Positions 17,380-25,950 of a stretch of DNA of 64,000 nucleotides are shown here, piece by piece. Made by a program: the position numbers and the translations under genes. The notes under the pieces were generated by a model. It saw nothing but the letters and a program-made list of their open reading frames with translations, searched no databases and was not told where the DNA came from. Each line of letters begins with the position of its first letter. Within the stretch, counting starts at the first letter, position 1. Origin of the DNA: Deltaproteobacteria bacterium PRO3 (lineage in GTDB: Bacteria > UBA10199 > DSSB01); NCBI GenBank assembly GCA_030263375.1, contig SZOV01000001.1, positions 37,601 through 101,600 on the forward strand, given 5' to 3'.

Positions 17380-18069
17380 TCAAAAGGTCGCCCCCAGGTC
17401 TCCGGGGAGGTCGTAATAAACCGTAATACTGTGGTGGTCGCAGCTGAACGTCACCAACGACGCGCCACCACCGCTCACCGCGACATGGTGGAACATGCCG
17501 AAGGAGCTGGAATTGATCTCGGCCGGGGTCCAGGTCGTCGACCATAGATGCGCGGTGTCGCTGATCGGCGCAGAATAAACCGCATCCGAAGTCGTAATAT
17601 CCTGGATCTGATCGGGGTCTGAGCCAGGCCCGCCCTCGGCGCCGGTGGTGTCGGCGACCTTCGACGGCTTGATGCTCCTGACAAAAGGATTATGGGTGCC
17701 ATTGTCCAGGTCCGCTTTGATCTCGGTCGAGACGACGATGCCACGAATGATCGCTGTCGGCGGAATACTGAAGCCGTAATCCCAAGAGCGGATGCTCTGG
17801 GTTGGAACGCCGTTCGCGGCGCGCTGCGCGGTCGCATAGGAGTTATTGCTCGAAACAACGTTTGACTCGTTGCTCCAGTCACCGCCGGATCCACCTTCGC
17901 CTGCCTGGGCTGGGCTTCGGGTTTGACTCAGCATCGCGCACCCCTCATCGACGCAAACATCCGGCGCCGGGCTCTCGCTCGGCACGGGAGACTCGGAGGG
18001 ATTTGGGAAATCCTCCGCGCCGCCACAGCCAGAAAAAGCCAGGAAAAGTATAATAAGAATTGCTCGCAT
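17380..18069 (-). CDS. Lipoprotein encoded among tail genes, with a beta-sandwich virion-type domain
   Basis: 229 residues. The N-terminus MRAILIILFLAFSGCGG is a lipoprotein signal (lipobox FSGC, Cys15) followed by a Pro/Ser linker (PSESPVPSESP). Residues 60-229 resemble a domain found in phage tail and fibre proteins: WSNESNVVSSNNSYATAQ, IRSWDYGFSIPPTAIIRGIVVSTEI. A secretion and lipidation signal on a virion-like protein is unusual. It may act in the host envelope, for example in receptor masking, or the signal may be processed differently. Both ideas are inference. Confidence 0.65.
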   Translation of the reverse strand: MRAILIILFLAFSGCGGAEDFPNPSESPVPSESPAPDVCVDEGCAMLSQTRSPAQAGEGGSGGDWSNESNVVSSNNSYATAQRAANGVPTQSIRSWDYGFSIPPTAIIRGIVVSTEIKADLDNGTHNPFVRSIKPSKVADTTGAEGGPGSDPDQIQDITTSDAVYSAPISDTAHLWSTTWTPAEINSSSFGMFHHVAVSGGGASLVTFSCDHHSITVYYDLPGDLGATF

Positions 18070-18079
18070 AAAACCTCCC

Positions 18080-19069
18080 TCACGTGATCGCTCCTTTGAA
18101 TCCTACCACGCTCATCCACCACAGACCAAGAGTCGCGTCGTAGATTCCGCTGATGATGTCGACTTTGTTCGCCGTCGTCGTGAGAGTCGGCTTGTCGGTC
18201 GTCGAGTCCGTCGCGCCGGTCCCGTTGAGCCAGCGGAAGCTGGTAGGCCAGGTGCAGGTATGCCCGCCGGTGCTCTGTCGGACGATGAATGTCGCCCGTT
18301 GTCCGTCCTTCATGTTGGAGACCGCGAGGGTGAAATTGCCCGTGGCCCGCATCCGAAAGGTGTTGCCGGTCGAGAGATCCGCAGGCACCGTCCCGGTGCC
18401 GGTGTCGCCCAGGTCGACGTAGCCAGTCTTGGCGGCCTTAAGCTCCAGGATCCCGGTCCCTTTGGCCTGGAGGGTCGCGCCGATGTTGGCGTCGTCCCCG
18501 GTCACCTCGAGGACCGGCTTGTTCCCGGTCGCCGCGTTGGTAAGTTTCCAGTGGTTGACAGCGCTGGCGACGCTCCCGGACTCCAGGACCTCGTTGCCGT
18601 TCGCATCGGCAAGGGTCTTGCTGCGCAGCGTCTCCACTCCCGCAAGGGTCGCCAGGGTCCCGGTCGTGGGGAGGGTGACGCCGGTCGCCCCGGTCAGCGT
18701 GAGGGTCGCCGCAAAGGCCCCAGCGAAGGTCACGGCCCCGGCGGTGGCAAGGTTCCCGCCCAACGTCACCGAGCGGTCAGCGTCCCCGATGTCCAAGGTC
18801 AGGGTGTGGTCCGCCGTGAACACGGTCGGCACCGCGAAGATCAGACTGAACGCCGCTCCGCTGGAGAGGATCTTGAGCTTTGCTGAATCAAAGCGGTGGA
18901 TTCCGCCCCAGTTGAAGGCCGAGGCCATCGACATATTGTCGGAGGTCAGCCCGCCATTGAGGATCGAGTAGAGCGGTGAAAACCTCGCATGCAGTCCGGT
19001 TGCTCCGGCTAGAAGCACGTAGTCTACGTCGTCTTGAAGGCTTGTTCCTGGGTCGACGGGGACGGTCAT
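18080..19069 (-). CDS. Tail fibre-type protein
   Basis: 329 residues with a repetitive beta structure rich in Thr, Ala and Gly (LTLTGATGVTLPTTGTLATL, ETLRSKTLADANGNEVLE). The phrase on a named feature being lost and found (VNHWKLTNAATGNKPVLEVTGDDANIGATLQAKGTG) is typical of phage fibre shafts. The C-terminus (SFRWLNGTGATDSTTDKPTLTTTANKVDIISGIYDATLGLWW in part) resembles fibre tip domains. It overlaps the next fibre gene by 4 bases. Confidence 0.7.
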   Translation of the reverse strand: MTVPVDPGTSLQDDVDYVLLAGATGLHARFSPLYSILNGGLTSDNMSMASAFNWGGIHRFDSAKLKILSSGAAFSLIFAVPTVFTADHTLTLDIGDADRSVTLGGNLATAGAVTFAGAFAATLTLTGATGVTLPTTGTLATLAGVETLRSKTLADANGNEVLESGSVASAVNHWKLTNAATGNKPVLEVTGDDANIGATLQAKGTGILELKAAKTGYVDLGDTGTGTVPADLSTGNTFRMRATGNFTLAVSNMKDGQRATFIVRQSTGGHTCTWPTSFRWLNGTGATDSTTDKPTLTTTANKVDIISGIYDATLGLWWMSVVGFKGAIT

Positions 19070-20268
19070 AGAATCTCCAATATCCCTCCGTCTCGGCAGA
19101 TCTCCTGGTTGGCGCTGGAAGCCGAGTGGGTGATGGTCACAGCCAACGTCAGGGCGTTCGCGGAATTCTCGGCCGCTGTCCCACGAATCGGAGTACTGAA
19201 TCCCGTGGCGGCGGCAATCACGGCGGCAAGGTCGCCAAGGCCGGTCGTGGCGGCACCAGCCACGCCCATCGAAAGGGTCCCGCCAAGTCGCTGAACGCTG
19301 GCAGAGTTTTGATTTTTTAGGATGATCTCGAAGTCGAAAGGATGCCGCGAGGCGCTGGCCGTGATGACGGCGGTGGTGTCGTCGTAAAGCGTGGTCGCGC
19401 CGAGCTTGATCTTGACATTCAGGGTGCGGGCAGCTCCGTTATTTTGCAGGTAGTTACCCCAGAGGCGAAGGCGCAGCGTTTTATTGGTGCCAAGAATTCC
19501 GGCCGGGACGGAGAAGGAATAGAGGCTCGTCTCCGCTGCCGTCGTGTTGATAACAAGCTCATTGACGCTATCGAGCAGCCCGACGCGGCTCACCCAGGCG
19601 GCGTGATCGTATCCTTCGAATCTTTTCTGGTCGGTGTTGTATCTCTCAAGCCCGGAGGTGGTCGCTGGGCGCTGGGCATCGGTGCCTTTCGGTAGCGCTA
19701 TGGCGTCGGTCTTGTCCGATACGTCAATTGAGTAAGCTGGGGTGAACGGTGATCCGAACTTCGAGTTGTAGACGTAGAAAGGCGCCGCTCCTCCATTGGT
19801 CGGCGCGTTCAGGACTAAAATTCCGCCCTCGCACTCGAGGCTGAAATTTCCGGAGCTAAGGATAAAGGTATTTCCGGCCGCGGATAAAATTCTTAGGTCG
19901 TAGTCCGACGATGCCGTAGAGTGTAGGTCAATATAGGTGTTTGCGTTGCCGGTGATGGCGGCGCCGATCTCTATCGCGGTAGTATTGGTTCCCGTCGCAC
20001 TAATAAAAGCCGTGGCATCGTTGGCGCCGAGAACGTGCAGGGTATAAGTCGGGGAATTCGTCCCGATGCCTAGGCGATTATTCGCATCGTCCCAGAATAT
20101 CTGCGCGGCGTCCTGCGTGAGAAAACCGTTTACGTCACCGAACACCAGGCCGCCGGCGGCAAAGTCCGACGTGGGCCCCGTGAGCGGCCCGAGCTTGCGC
20201 CATACCCAGGTCAAGAACTCGTCCAGCCTTTTATTCGCGGTCTCCGGCGGAGTGGGCATCTTAGGCAA
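19066..20268 (-). CDS. Tail fibre protein with LGIGTNSP-type shaft motif
   Basis: 400 residues. After a short helical N-terminus (residues 1-30) that could attach to the tail comes the motif DDANNRLGIGTNSPTYTLHV, characteristic of fibres and spikes built as trimeric beta-helices. A later segment (LPKGTDAQRPATTSGLERYNTDQKRFEGYD) is another common fibre motif. No C-terminal self-cleaving chaperone of the peptidase S74 type is evident. Overlaps its neighbours by 4 and 8 bases. Confidence 0.75.
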   Translation of the reverse strand: MPKMPTPPETANKRLDEFLTWVWRKLGPLTGPTSDFAAGGLVFGDVNGFLTQDAAQIFWDDANNRLGIGTNSPTYTLHVLGANDATAFISATGTNTTAIEIGAAITGNANTYIDLHSTASSDYDLRILSAAGNTFILSSGNFSLECEGGILVLNAPTNGGAAPFYVYNSKFGSPFTPAYSIDVSDKTDAIALPKGTDAQRPATTSGLERYNTDQKRFEGYDHAAWVSRVGLLDSVNELVINTTAAETSLYSFSVPAGILGTNKTLRLRLWGNYLQNNGAARTLNVKIKLGATTLYDDTTAVITASASRHPFDFEIILKNQNSASVQRLGGTLSMGVAGAATTGLGDLAAVIAAATGFSTPIRGTAAENSANALTLAVTITHSASSANQEICRDGGILEIL

Positions 20269-22069
20269 CTCGCACCTCCGGCTGATAGCCCAGGCCGGTT
20301 ATGCCTGGGATATACTCTTCGATGCTCATCAGGTAGCCGTTGATGTTCTGGAATTTGAACTGGAAGTACCGTCCGGTCAGGCACTCGACGCCGCTTTGCG
20401 TGGCGAGTTCAACCTGCGTGAAAGACGTTCCACCGCCACCATATTTTACCTGGCCGTAAATTGAGCCAGTGCCGTAGAGCGTGCCGGAAGAATTTATCTG
20501 CTGGTCTTTTTGTCCGGTGTTTTTGTCCGTGGTGACGGTGACCCGGATCTGCCCGGCGCTCCCGGCCGTGGTAATGTGGAGGTCGTTCAACTGCTTCTGC
20601 AGGACCGCATTGCCGAAGGCTTCCTTCTTGGACTCCCAATAGGCGTCGATCTTCGCTTCTTTGCGGGCGATGCCGTTTCCGGAGCTGGCGTTGCTCGCGG
20701 TCTGGGCGTAAGTGAAGGTCGTCGAGGTCGGCGCCGTCGCCACGGTGAAGGTGCCGTTAAAGCTCGAATCGGTCACGCCGGAGACAATTACCTCATCGCC
20801 GACCGCGAAGCCGTGGGGGGCCGATGTCGTGATCGTCACAACGTTCGAGGTCCGCGATGCGCCGGAGCCCGTGATCTGCGAGGCCTTCACCACGTCCCGG
20901 TTTCCGGTATCGAGGCGCACCACCCAGCCATCGACCGTCCCTCCGAAGGGCTCTTCTTTGTTCGAGTGGTCCATGATCGCCATGCAATTCAACGCCTGGC
21001 CCTTGTGGAGGAGCATGGTCGACTCGAACTTTCCGTCGGGAGCGGGGTCCACGCCATCCAGGAAGTAGTCGTAGGCGATCAGCCGATCGTGCGCCGACCC
21101 GGATCCCGAGGTATGCGTCACCATGTAATGGTTGTAGTTTTTCAGCACGACGCCCGAGGTATAGGGAGCACGGGCCGAGTTGTAGGTCTCGAGCAGGTTG
21201 TCGATGGGGTCTGAGATCCGGATCAGGTCCTTGGTGCCGTTGAATCCGATCAGCTCGCCGCGGCGGTTCATACCGATCAAGATATTTCCGTAGCGCCTCG
21301 AGATAACCTCGCGCACCGAATATCCCGAAGCGAATCCCTCGCCAGTGGCGATGCTCTGGACATACCCATCCAGGGCCGACTCGCCGCTAAACAAGAAGAA
21401 CATATCCTCTTTGCTGATAACGAGAGTATCCCCGAGGGTGCCAAGGAAAGTGATGTCGTTGGTCGAAATCCCACGAGACTTGAACTTTAGGACCCAATTC
21501 AGGGAGTCCCAGCTCTCGCCGTTCAGCAATCCGGAATGGTAAACGAACTCGCCTACGCTGCCCCATAACCTGTTTTTATGGAGTAGGAGGTATTTGAAAT
21601 TGCCTGGAGGTGTCCCTCCCAGCGCAGCGATGTTGCCTGTGCCGGTCCACTTCCAATTTCCGTTGACGCCATTCCCTCCGACCAGAATGTCGTTGTTGCT
21701 GCCATCTTTGATCGTGGCGAAGCTGTAGAGATTGTTCGCGCTGTCGGTGACCGTGAAGGCTCCTGTGATGTCGGAAAGGACCCCGCCGGCGGTCATGGAA
21801 TAGACCTTCGTCCCGCCGGTGACGACCCGGACCACCGTGGTCCCCAGGACGGCCTGGATGATGCCGGTCACAGCCTTGGCGGCCCCTCCTTCAATGAGTT
21901 GCGTCGTGGAGTGCAGCACGTCCCCGAGCCGGCAGTCGATGCGCTCCTGGGTGAGGATGACGTTTTGGAGGTCGGCGGCCTCACGCTGAGCGAGCGAGAT
22001 CTTGCTGAGCTTCGTATTGAGCCCGCGAAACGAGGAGAAGCTGATCGGATTGATGAACTGTTCCTGCAT
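20261..22069 (-). CDS. Propeller-type tail protein (P22 gp10-like role)
   Basis: 602 residues from the ATG at 22067-22069, which overlaps the previous stop by one base; an upstream extension to 22255 lies inside the adaptor gene and is rejected. Repeated strands (YLLLHKNRLWGSVGEFVYHSG, NDITFLGTLGDTLVISKEDMFFLFSG, YGNILIGMNRRGELIGFNG) suggest a beta-propeller. A small inserted domain (NVVTITTSAPHGFAVGDEVIVSGV...FTYAQT) is known from many phage structural proteins. Located directly after the head-tail adaptor, it probably closes or extends the short tail. Confidence 0.7.
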   Translation of the reverse strand: MQEQFINPISFSSFRGLNTKLSKISLAQREAADLQNVILTQERIDCRLGDVLHSTTQLIEGGAAKAVTGIIQAVLGTTVVRVVTGGTKVYSMTAGGVLSDITGAFTVTDSANNLYSFATIKDGSNNDILVGGNGVNGNWKWTGTGNIAALGGTPPGNFKYLLLHKNRLWGSVGEFVYHSGLLNGESWDSLNWVLKFKSRGISTNDITFLGTLGDTLVISKEDMFFLFSGESALDGYVQSIATGEGFASGYSVREVISRRYGNILIGMNRRGELIGFNGTKDLIRISDPIDNLLETYNSARAPYTSGVVLKNYNHYMVTHTSGSGSAHDRLIAYDYFLDGVDPAPDGKFESTMLLHKGQALNCMAIMDHSNKEEPFGGTVDGWVVRLDTGNRDVVKASQITGSGASRTSNVVTITTSAPHGFAVGDEVIVSGVTDSSFNGTFTVATAPTSTTFTYAQTASNASSGNGIARKEAKIDAYWESKKEAFGNAVLQKQLNDLHITTAGSAGQIRVTVTTDKNTGQKDQQINSSGTLYGTGSIYGQVKYGGGGTSFTQVELATQSGVECLTGRYFQFKFQNINGYLMSIEEYIPGITGLGYQPEVRVA

Positions 22070-23031
22070 CACTCCCTCGGGTAGTTGCCCGGTAAATCGT
22101 CGTCGTCCAAAAGGCCGCTCGGGTGGTAGTCCCGCATCACGGTTTGCATCTCGGGCCCGGCGTCGTCCTCGACGGCCTGGGCTACGACCTCGTAAAACTC
22201 CGCCTTGGCCGATGCCGCGCTCTGATAGTCCTTCTTGAGCCTGAAGCCCCGCCACTCACAAAAAAGCTCGATGGCCTCGTGGTAGGCCTCGGGCATCAAA
22301 GAAAAATCGTTATCTGCCACGAGCGGCGGCAGAGCCATATAGCCGTCGTAGTAGATCGTCTCGACCCCGCTCGGCGTCGGGTAGAAGGTGAAGACCGGGA
22401 ACATGCCCTGGCGGTTCCTTGGGCTGTAGACCGCGTTGGTCACTGCCCCGCCGTTGGAGGTCATGGTGATCGTGCCGGCCGTGAAGCCGCTGAATCCCAC
22501 CCCCAGGATCTTCGAGTAGGTGAGCGAGGTCGCGACGACGTTCGTCCCGTTGAGCGCCTTCTCCTCGCTCTGCAAGACGCCCGAGGCGCTCAAGCCCTCG
22601 ATCTTGACGGTCGCTGTATCGCCAGCGCTGGTGGAGACGAGGGATAGGAGGCTCGCCGAGGTCGGCTGGTACTGCACCGGCCAGAAGCCCATCAGGCAGG
22701 CAATGGTCGGGAGCCCTGTGCTCAAGGTTGGGTCCTGGATGCGCTCCAGAAATTCCTGGCGCGGCAAAACCCGGATGACCCGGACGTTGCCCCCGCGGAC
22801 CGTGAACTTGATCGTCTTGGCCAGGTCCAGGAGCGGAGACATGGCGTATTCGCCGGCGTTGGCGGCGGTCGCAAAGGTCAGGTTGCTCAGGCGCAGCCAA
22901 GAGAACCTATGATCCGCGGCGCGGATAAAGGTCTTCTGCGCCCGGTTCGCCCAGCGCTTAAACAGGGTGTCGATGTTGGTGGCTGGGTTGACCGTCGCTT
23001 TGACGTTAGCCACGATCTCCGACAGGTTCAT
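22069..23031 (-). CDS. Head-tail adaptor protein
   Basis: 320 residues. The N-terminus (LSEIVANVKATVNPATNIDTLFKRWANRAQKTFIRAADHRFSW in part) and the C-terminal segment YHEAIELFCEWRGFRLKKDYQSAASAKAEFYEVVAQ form the helical frame typical of phage adaptor proteins that sit below the portal ring. The middle, with a short Ig-like insert (TATVKIEGLSASGVLQSEEKALNG), is less conserved. Genes on both sides overlap it. Confidence 0.7.
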   Translation of the reverse strand: MNLSEIVANVKATVNPATNIDTLFKRWANRAQKTFIRAADHRFSWLRLSNLTFATAANAGEYAMSPLLDLAKTIKFTVRGGNVRVIRVLPRQEFLERIQDPTLSTGLPTIACLMGFWPVQYQPTSASLLSLVSTSAGDTATVKIEGLSASGVLQSEEKALNGTNVVATSLTYSKILGVGFSGFTAGTITMTSNGGAVTNAVYSPRNRQGMFPVFTFYPTPSGVETIYYDGYMALPPLVADNDFSLMPEAYHEAIELFCEWRGFRLKKDYQSAASAKAEFYEVVAQAVEDDAGPEMQTVMRDYHPSGLLDDDDLPGNYPRE

Positions 23032-23266
23032 CTAAGCCCCTCTTTTTGCCCTTCTTGGGCTCCTCGGGTTTCGGTTGAGAGGCGGCCTCCAGCTGGGCCT
23101 TGGTCGCCTCGAAATCGGCCTTATCCTGGGCGAGCTTGGCGCGGTCGGCCTCGAGCTTTTCCAGGGTGTCTTCCTCCTTGGCCTCGACGGGCGGCTTCCA
23201 GAAATCGCACCTAGGCGGCATCGAAGCTATATCGGGCGGAGGGTCTTTCATGAAGTCGATGGGCAT
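23006..23266 (-). CDS. Small coiled-coil virion-operon protein
   Basis: 86 residues: a Pro-rich N-terminus (DPPPDIASMPPRCDFWKPP), a charged coiled coil (residues 30-62, TLEKLEADRAKLAQDKADFEATKAQLE) and a lysine-rich tail. Its 3' end overlaps the adaptor gene by 26 bases. I do not recognise a family; a minor head component is possible. Confidence 0.55.
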   Translation of the reverse strand: MPIDFMKDPPPDIASMPPRCDFWKPPVEAKEEDTLEKLEADRAKLAQDKADFEATKAQLEAASQPKPEEPKKGKKRGLDEPVGDRG

Positions 23267-23287
23267 TTTGTACCTCTGGTTTAGGAA

Positions 23288-23305
23288 TGGGGGCCCGAAG
23301 GCCCC
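23288..23305 (-). promoter_or_regulatory. Strong hairpin between head genes
   Basis: A 7-bp GC stem closed by a UUCG tetraloop lies between the decoration-type gene and the 86-residue gene. No T run follows on the minus strand, so it is more likely an mRNA stabiliser or partial terminator than a full stop. Confidence 0.4.
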
Positions 23306-23331
23306 CTTCCCGGTTCACGATTGGGGGAGAA

Positions 23332-24126
23332 TTACGCCGAAGCCCCGAGCTGGAACGCCATGCCGCAGAAGAGCTTCATGGGCACCTTTCTGCGCACGGT
23401 GTCGGAGGTCACGCCGTGGACGGCATACCCGAGCCGCAGCTCGGCCGCCGAGGTCGAGCCGTCGGTGACGAGGTTCGTCCCGGCGATGAGCGACTTGCCG
23501 GCCGTGATAGCGGTACCGGCGGCGACGCAGGTCACGCCGGGATGGTAGCCCGCGAACTGGACCCAACCGTAGTAGTACTGCGGTTGAGCCACAATCGAGA
23601 CGCCAGCCACCAAGGCCGCCGTGTTGCCCGCCGCGGTATCGACCACCGACCAAGGCAGTTCTACCCGGAAGGTATCGCTGGAAGCGGTCGCCACACTGAA
23701 CGGCGAAGCCGGATCCAAGGTGATGACCGTGGCCGAGTTCTTGGCGATCAGACCGACCTCGCCCTCGGGAGCCGCACCGGCGGCGCCGGCGTCGTCCAAG
23801 CAGCGGATGATCCCGCCGGCGAGGACGCCGTTCCCGGTGTATTCGCCGGTGGCGAAGCCTGAGCCGTTGACGGTGTTGACCGTCCCGTTGCTCGTGGCCG
23901 AGACCGAGACGAGCCCGCGGAACGCCACGGGGTTATCCGCACCCGCTCCGCCGGACTGGTCGAAGCGGCAGTACATGAACCACCGAGGCCCGAGCACTTC
24001 GTCGTGGGTGACCCGGATCGCCCCTTTCTTCTCTTTTGGAGTAGCATCGGAGGCGTCCAGGGTGGTGTTCCAGTTTTGCATCCCGACGTTGGGAGGGCTG
24101 TAAAGGATGATGTTTGCGAGACTCAT
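23332..24126 (-). CDS. Capsid-associated (decoration-type) protein
   Basis: 264 residues rich in Ala, Gly, Thr and Val with a beta pattern, directly downstream of the major capsid gene. Segments such as VTHDEVLGPRWFMYCRFDQSGG and YYYGWVQFAGYHPGVTCVAAGTAITAG resemble small head-decoration proteins. The position after the capsid gene supports this role; no catalytic feature is seen. Confidence 0.6.
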   Translation of the reverse strand: MSLANIILYSPPNVGMQNWNTTLDASDATPKEKKGAIRVTHDEVLGPRWFMYCRFDQSGGAGADNPVAFRGLVSVSATSNGTVNTVNGSGFATGEYTGNGVLAGGIIRCLDDAGAAGAAPEGEVGLIAKNSATVITLDPASPFSVATASSDTFRVELPWSVVDTAAGNTAALVAGVSIVAQPQYYYGWVQFAGYHPGVTCVAAGTAITAGKSLIAGTNLVTDGSTSAAELRLGYAVHGVTSDTVRRKVPMKLFCGMAFQLGASA

Positions 24127-24168
24127 ATTTTTTCCTTTCCTTGAGATTCTTGGCTTTCGGTTGCCCGA

Positions 24169-25122
24169 TTAGGCCGAGAAACCTCCCAACACGCCCTGCA
24201 AGGCGCAGTTGCTGACGGTGAGCTGCATCGCGGTCCGGATCTTCGCGACGATCTTGTCCTCGTCGGCCGGCTCGATGAATTTCCCCGTCACGAAGTTGCG
24301 GTCCTTGTGGATGCGGATTTTCAGGTAGTTGTGGTTGAGCACGTACTTGCGATCGTCGGGACACTGCGAATCGAAGATGTAGTCGATACCGTCGATTTTC
24401 AGAGCCTTGAAGCCGAGGCCGGCCAGCTCCGGGTTGTTGAACTGAGCCCGGCCGTTGGCGCGGCTCAGCGCATACCCGAAGATGGTGGATCCCGAGACGA
24501 TCAGGGTCGGCATGTCCGTGCCGCGGGTGCAGTTGCGGATCATGGTCTCGACCGCCTCGAGGCCGCCCGTGGCGTAGGACCCGACGGAGGCATTGACCTT
24601 GTTTCTCCAGAAGGAGAAATTTGCCCGGTTGATGCCGCCGAGGATGCCCGTGGTGGGCGCGATGTCGACGATGGCCTGCAAGCCGAGGATCGCCTTGCCG
24701 CCCGAGCCGGTGCCGTCTCCGAAGATCGCGGCGCCCGCCTTGTTCTGCATGGTGATCTCGGCCTGTTTGGTCCGAGCCTCGAGGATCGACTGCTGCTTCT
24801 CCGGTCCCGAGTTGCGCACCTCTTCGGCGCCATCGATGACGACGGTCGAGTAGAGGTACTTCCAGTTGAACTCGGCGGCCGAAAGTCCTTCCGGCTTGGC
24901 CGTGTTCATCTTGTCGGTCGCGGGGTCGTAGAAGTCGCCGTTCCCTTCGGCGTACATCAGCTCTTCGAGGATCGTGTCCCCGCCGCTGATTTTTTCCATC
25001 CCCTTCAGCTTCATGAATTTCCAGAAGGGAATGTGGGTACTGACGTTGTCCGCGAACTTGCCGCGGTAGTTTTTGAGCGTGGTCGATGCCACCGCATCAA
25101 AACTGGAATTTGCTGAGGCCAT
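24169..25122 (-). CDS. Major capsid protein
   Basis: 317 residues. Features of HK97-fold capsid proteins from podoviruses are visible: TLKNYRGKFADNVSTHIPFWKFMK near the N-terminus, ILEELMYAEG, an E-loop-like region, and a C-terminal domain with NCTRGTDMPTLIVSGSTIFGYAL and a receptor-like phrase, FDSQCPDDRKYVLNHNYLKI. It follows the scaffold gene after 28 bases and precedes the decoration-type gene, the usual head-gene order. Confidence 0.8.
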   Translation of the reverse strand: MASANSSFDAVASTTLKNYRGKFADNVSTHIPFWKFMKLKGMEKISGGDTILEELMYAEGNGDFYDPATDKMNTAKPEGLSAAEFNWKYLYSTVVIDGAEEVRNSGPEKQQSILEARTKQAEITMQNKAGAAIFGDGTGSGGKAILGLQAIVDIAPTTGILGGINRANFSFWRNKVNASVGSYATGGLEAVETMIRNCTRGTDMPTLIVSGSTIFGYALSRANGRAQFNNPELAGLGFKALKIDGIDYIFDSQCPDDRKYVLNHNYLKIRIHKDRNFVTGKFIEPADEDKIVAKIRTAMQLTVSNCALQGVLGGFSA

Positions 25123-25150
25123 TTTTAAGCTCCTTCAGGAGCCGGACCCG

Positions 25151-25939
25151 TTAAGCAGTGTGTTCCTGGAGCGCGGCGTTGTAGGCGTCCGAGAAGGATT
25201 TGATGGGGGTTTGGCCTTGCTGCGGGGCGGGACCGCCAGGTTGGGCGACCTGAGCCGCCTCCTTGGTCTGCTGGGCCTGGTAGGCCGCGTCCTTGCCTCG
25301 CTGGAAGGCTTTTTCCCCCGTCACCGCGTACCAGGCCTTTTCGAGAGGCATCCCGTACTTGGTGACGAGCTCCATCGTCTCCTTGCCGTGGTCCTTCCAT
25401 TCGTCGCCGAAAGTCTCCTTCCCCTTGGCAGCCAGGTGGTTGAACAACGTCATGGCTTGCGTCTGGTTCAGGAGGGCTTGCGCTTGTTGGAATTCCTGCT
25501 GGACAGGTCCGGCTAGTGCGTTGAAGGCGGCCATGATTTCGTTCGCACCCTCTTGGCCGAATTGCTCAACGAGCTTTCCGTAGTTGGGCGGGGGCATGAA
25601 GCCTTGGGCCGGCTGCATCCCAGGGACTTGGGGACCTCCTACAAAACCCCCTGGGGCCTGCCCGGGGACAAACCCCTGCGGCGGTCCGTATTGGTTTTGC
25701 GGTGTGGAATTCTGCCCGTATCTCTGGGGGTAGGCTTGGCGTTCGGCTTCAAAGGCCCTTCGCTCTTCCTCGAGGGCGCGGCGTTCTGCCGCCAGTTGCT
25801 GGGTTTTGTTGTAGTAGTCGGACTGCTGACTAGGCGTCATGCCGCCCGGGCTACTGGCCTCAGCTGGCTTCCCCGACCCGTTAGGTCCCGCAGCACTAGC
25901 GGGCTGACTACTGGCGGTCGGATTAAGTTCGTCGGCCAT
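25151..25939 (-). CDS. Scaffold protein
   Basis: 262 residues lying between portal and capsid genes. A charged helix (residues 45-75, AAERRALEEERRAFEAERQAY) and a Pro/Gly/Gln-rich disordered middle are followed by a helical C-terminal half (NYGKLVEQFGQEGANEIMAAFNAL; FGDEWKDHGKETMELVTKYG). Position, charge and disorder are those of internal scaffolding proteins that guide capsid assembly and are then lost. Confidence 0.7.
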   Translation of the reverse strand: MADELNPTASSQPASAAGPNGSGKPAEASSPGGMTPSQQSDYYNKTQQLAAERRALEEERRAFEAERQAYPQRYGQNSTPQNQYGPPQGFVPGQAPGGFVGGPQVPGMQPAQGFMPPPNYGKLVEQFGQEGANEIMAAFNALAGPVQQEFQQAQALLNQTQAMTLFNHLAAKGKETFGDEWKDHGKETMELVTKYGMPLEKAWYAVTGEKAFQRGKDAAYQAQQTKEAAQVAQPGGPAPQQGQTPIKSFSDAYNAALQEHTA

Positions 25940-25950
25940 TGGTTCGCTCC

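Noticed and set aside
22070..22255. Earlier start for the propeller-type tail protein
   Set aside because: It lies inside the adaptor gene and gives an Arg/Gly-rich extension; the ATG at 22069 overlaps the previous stop in the usual way.
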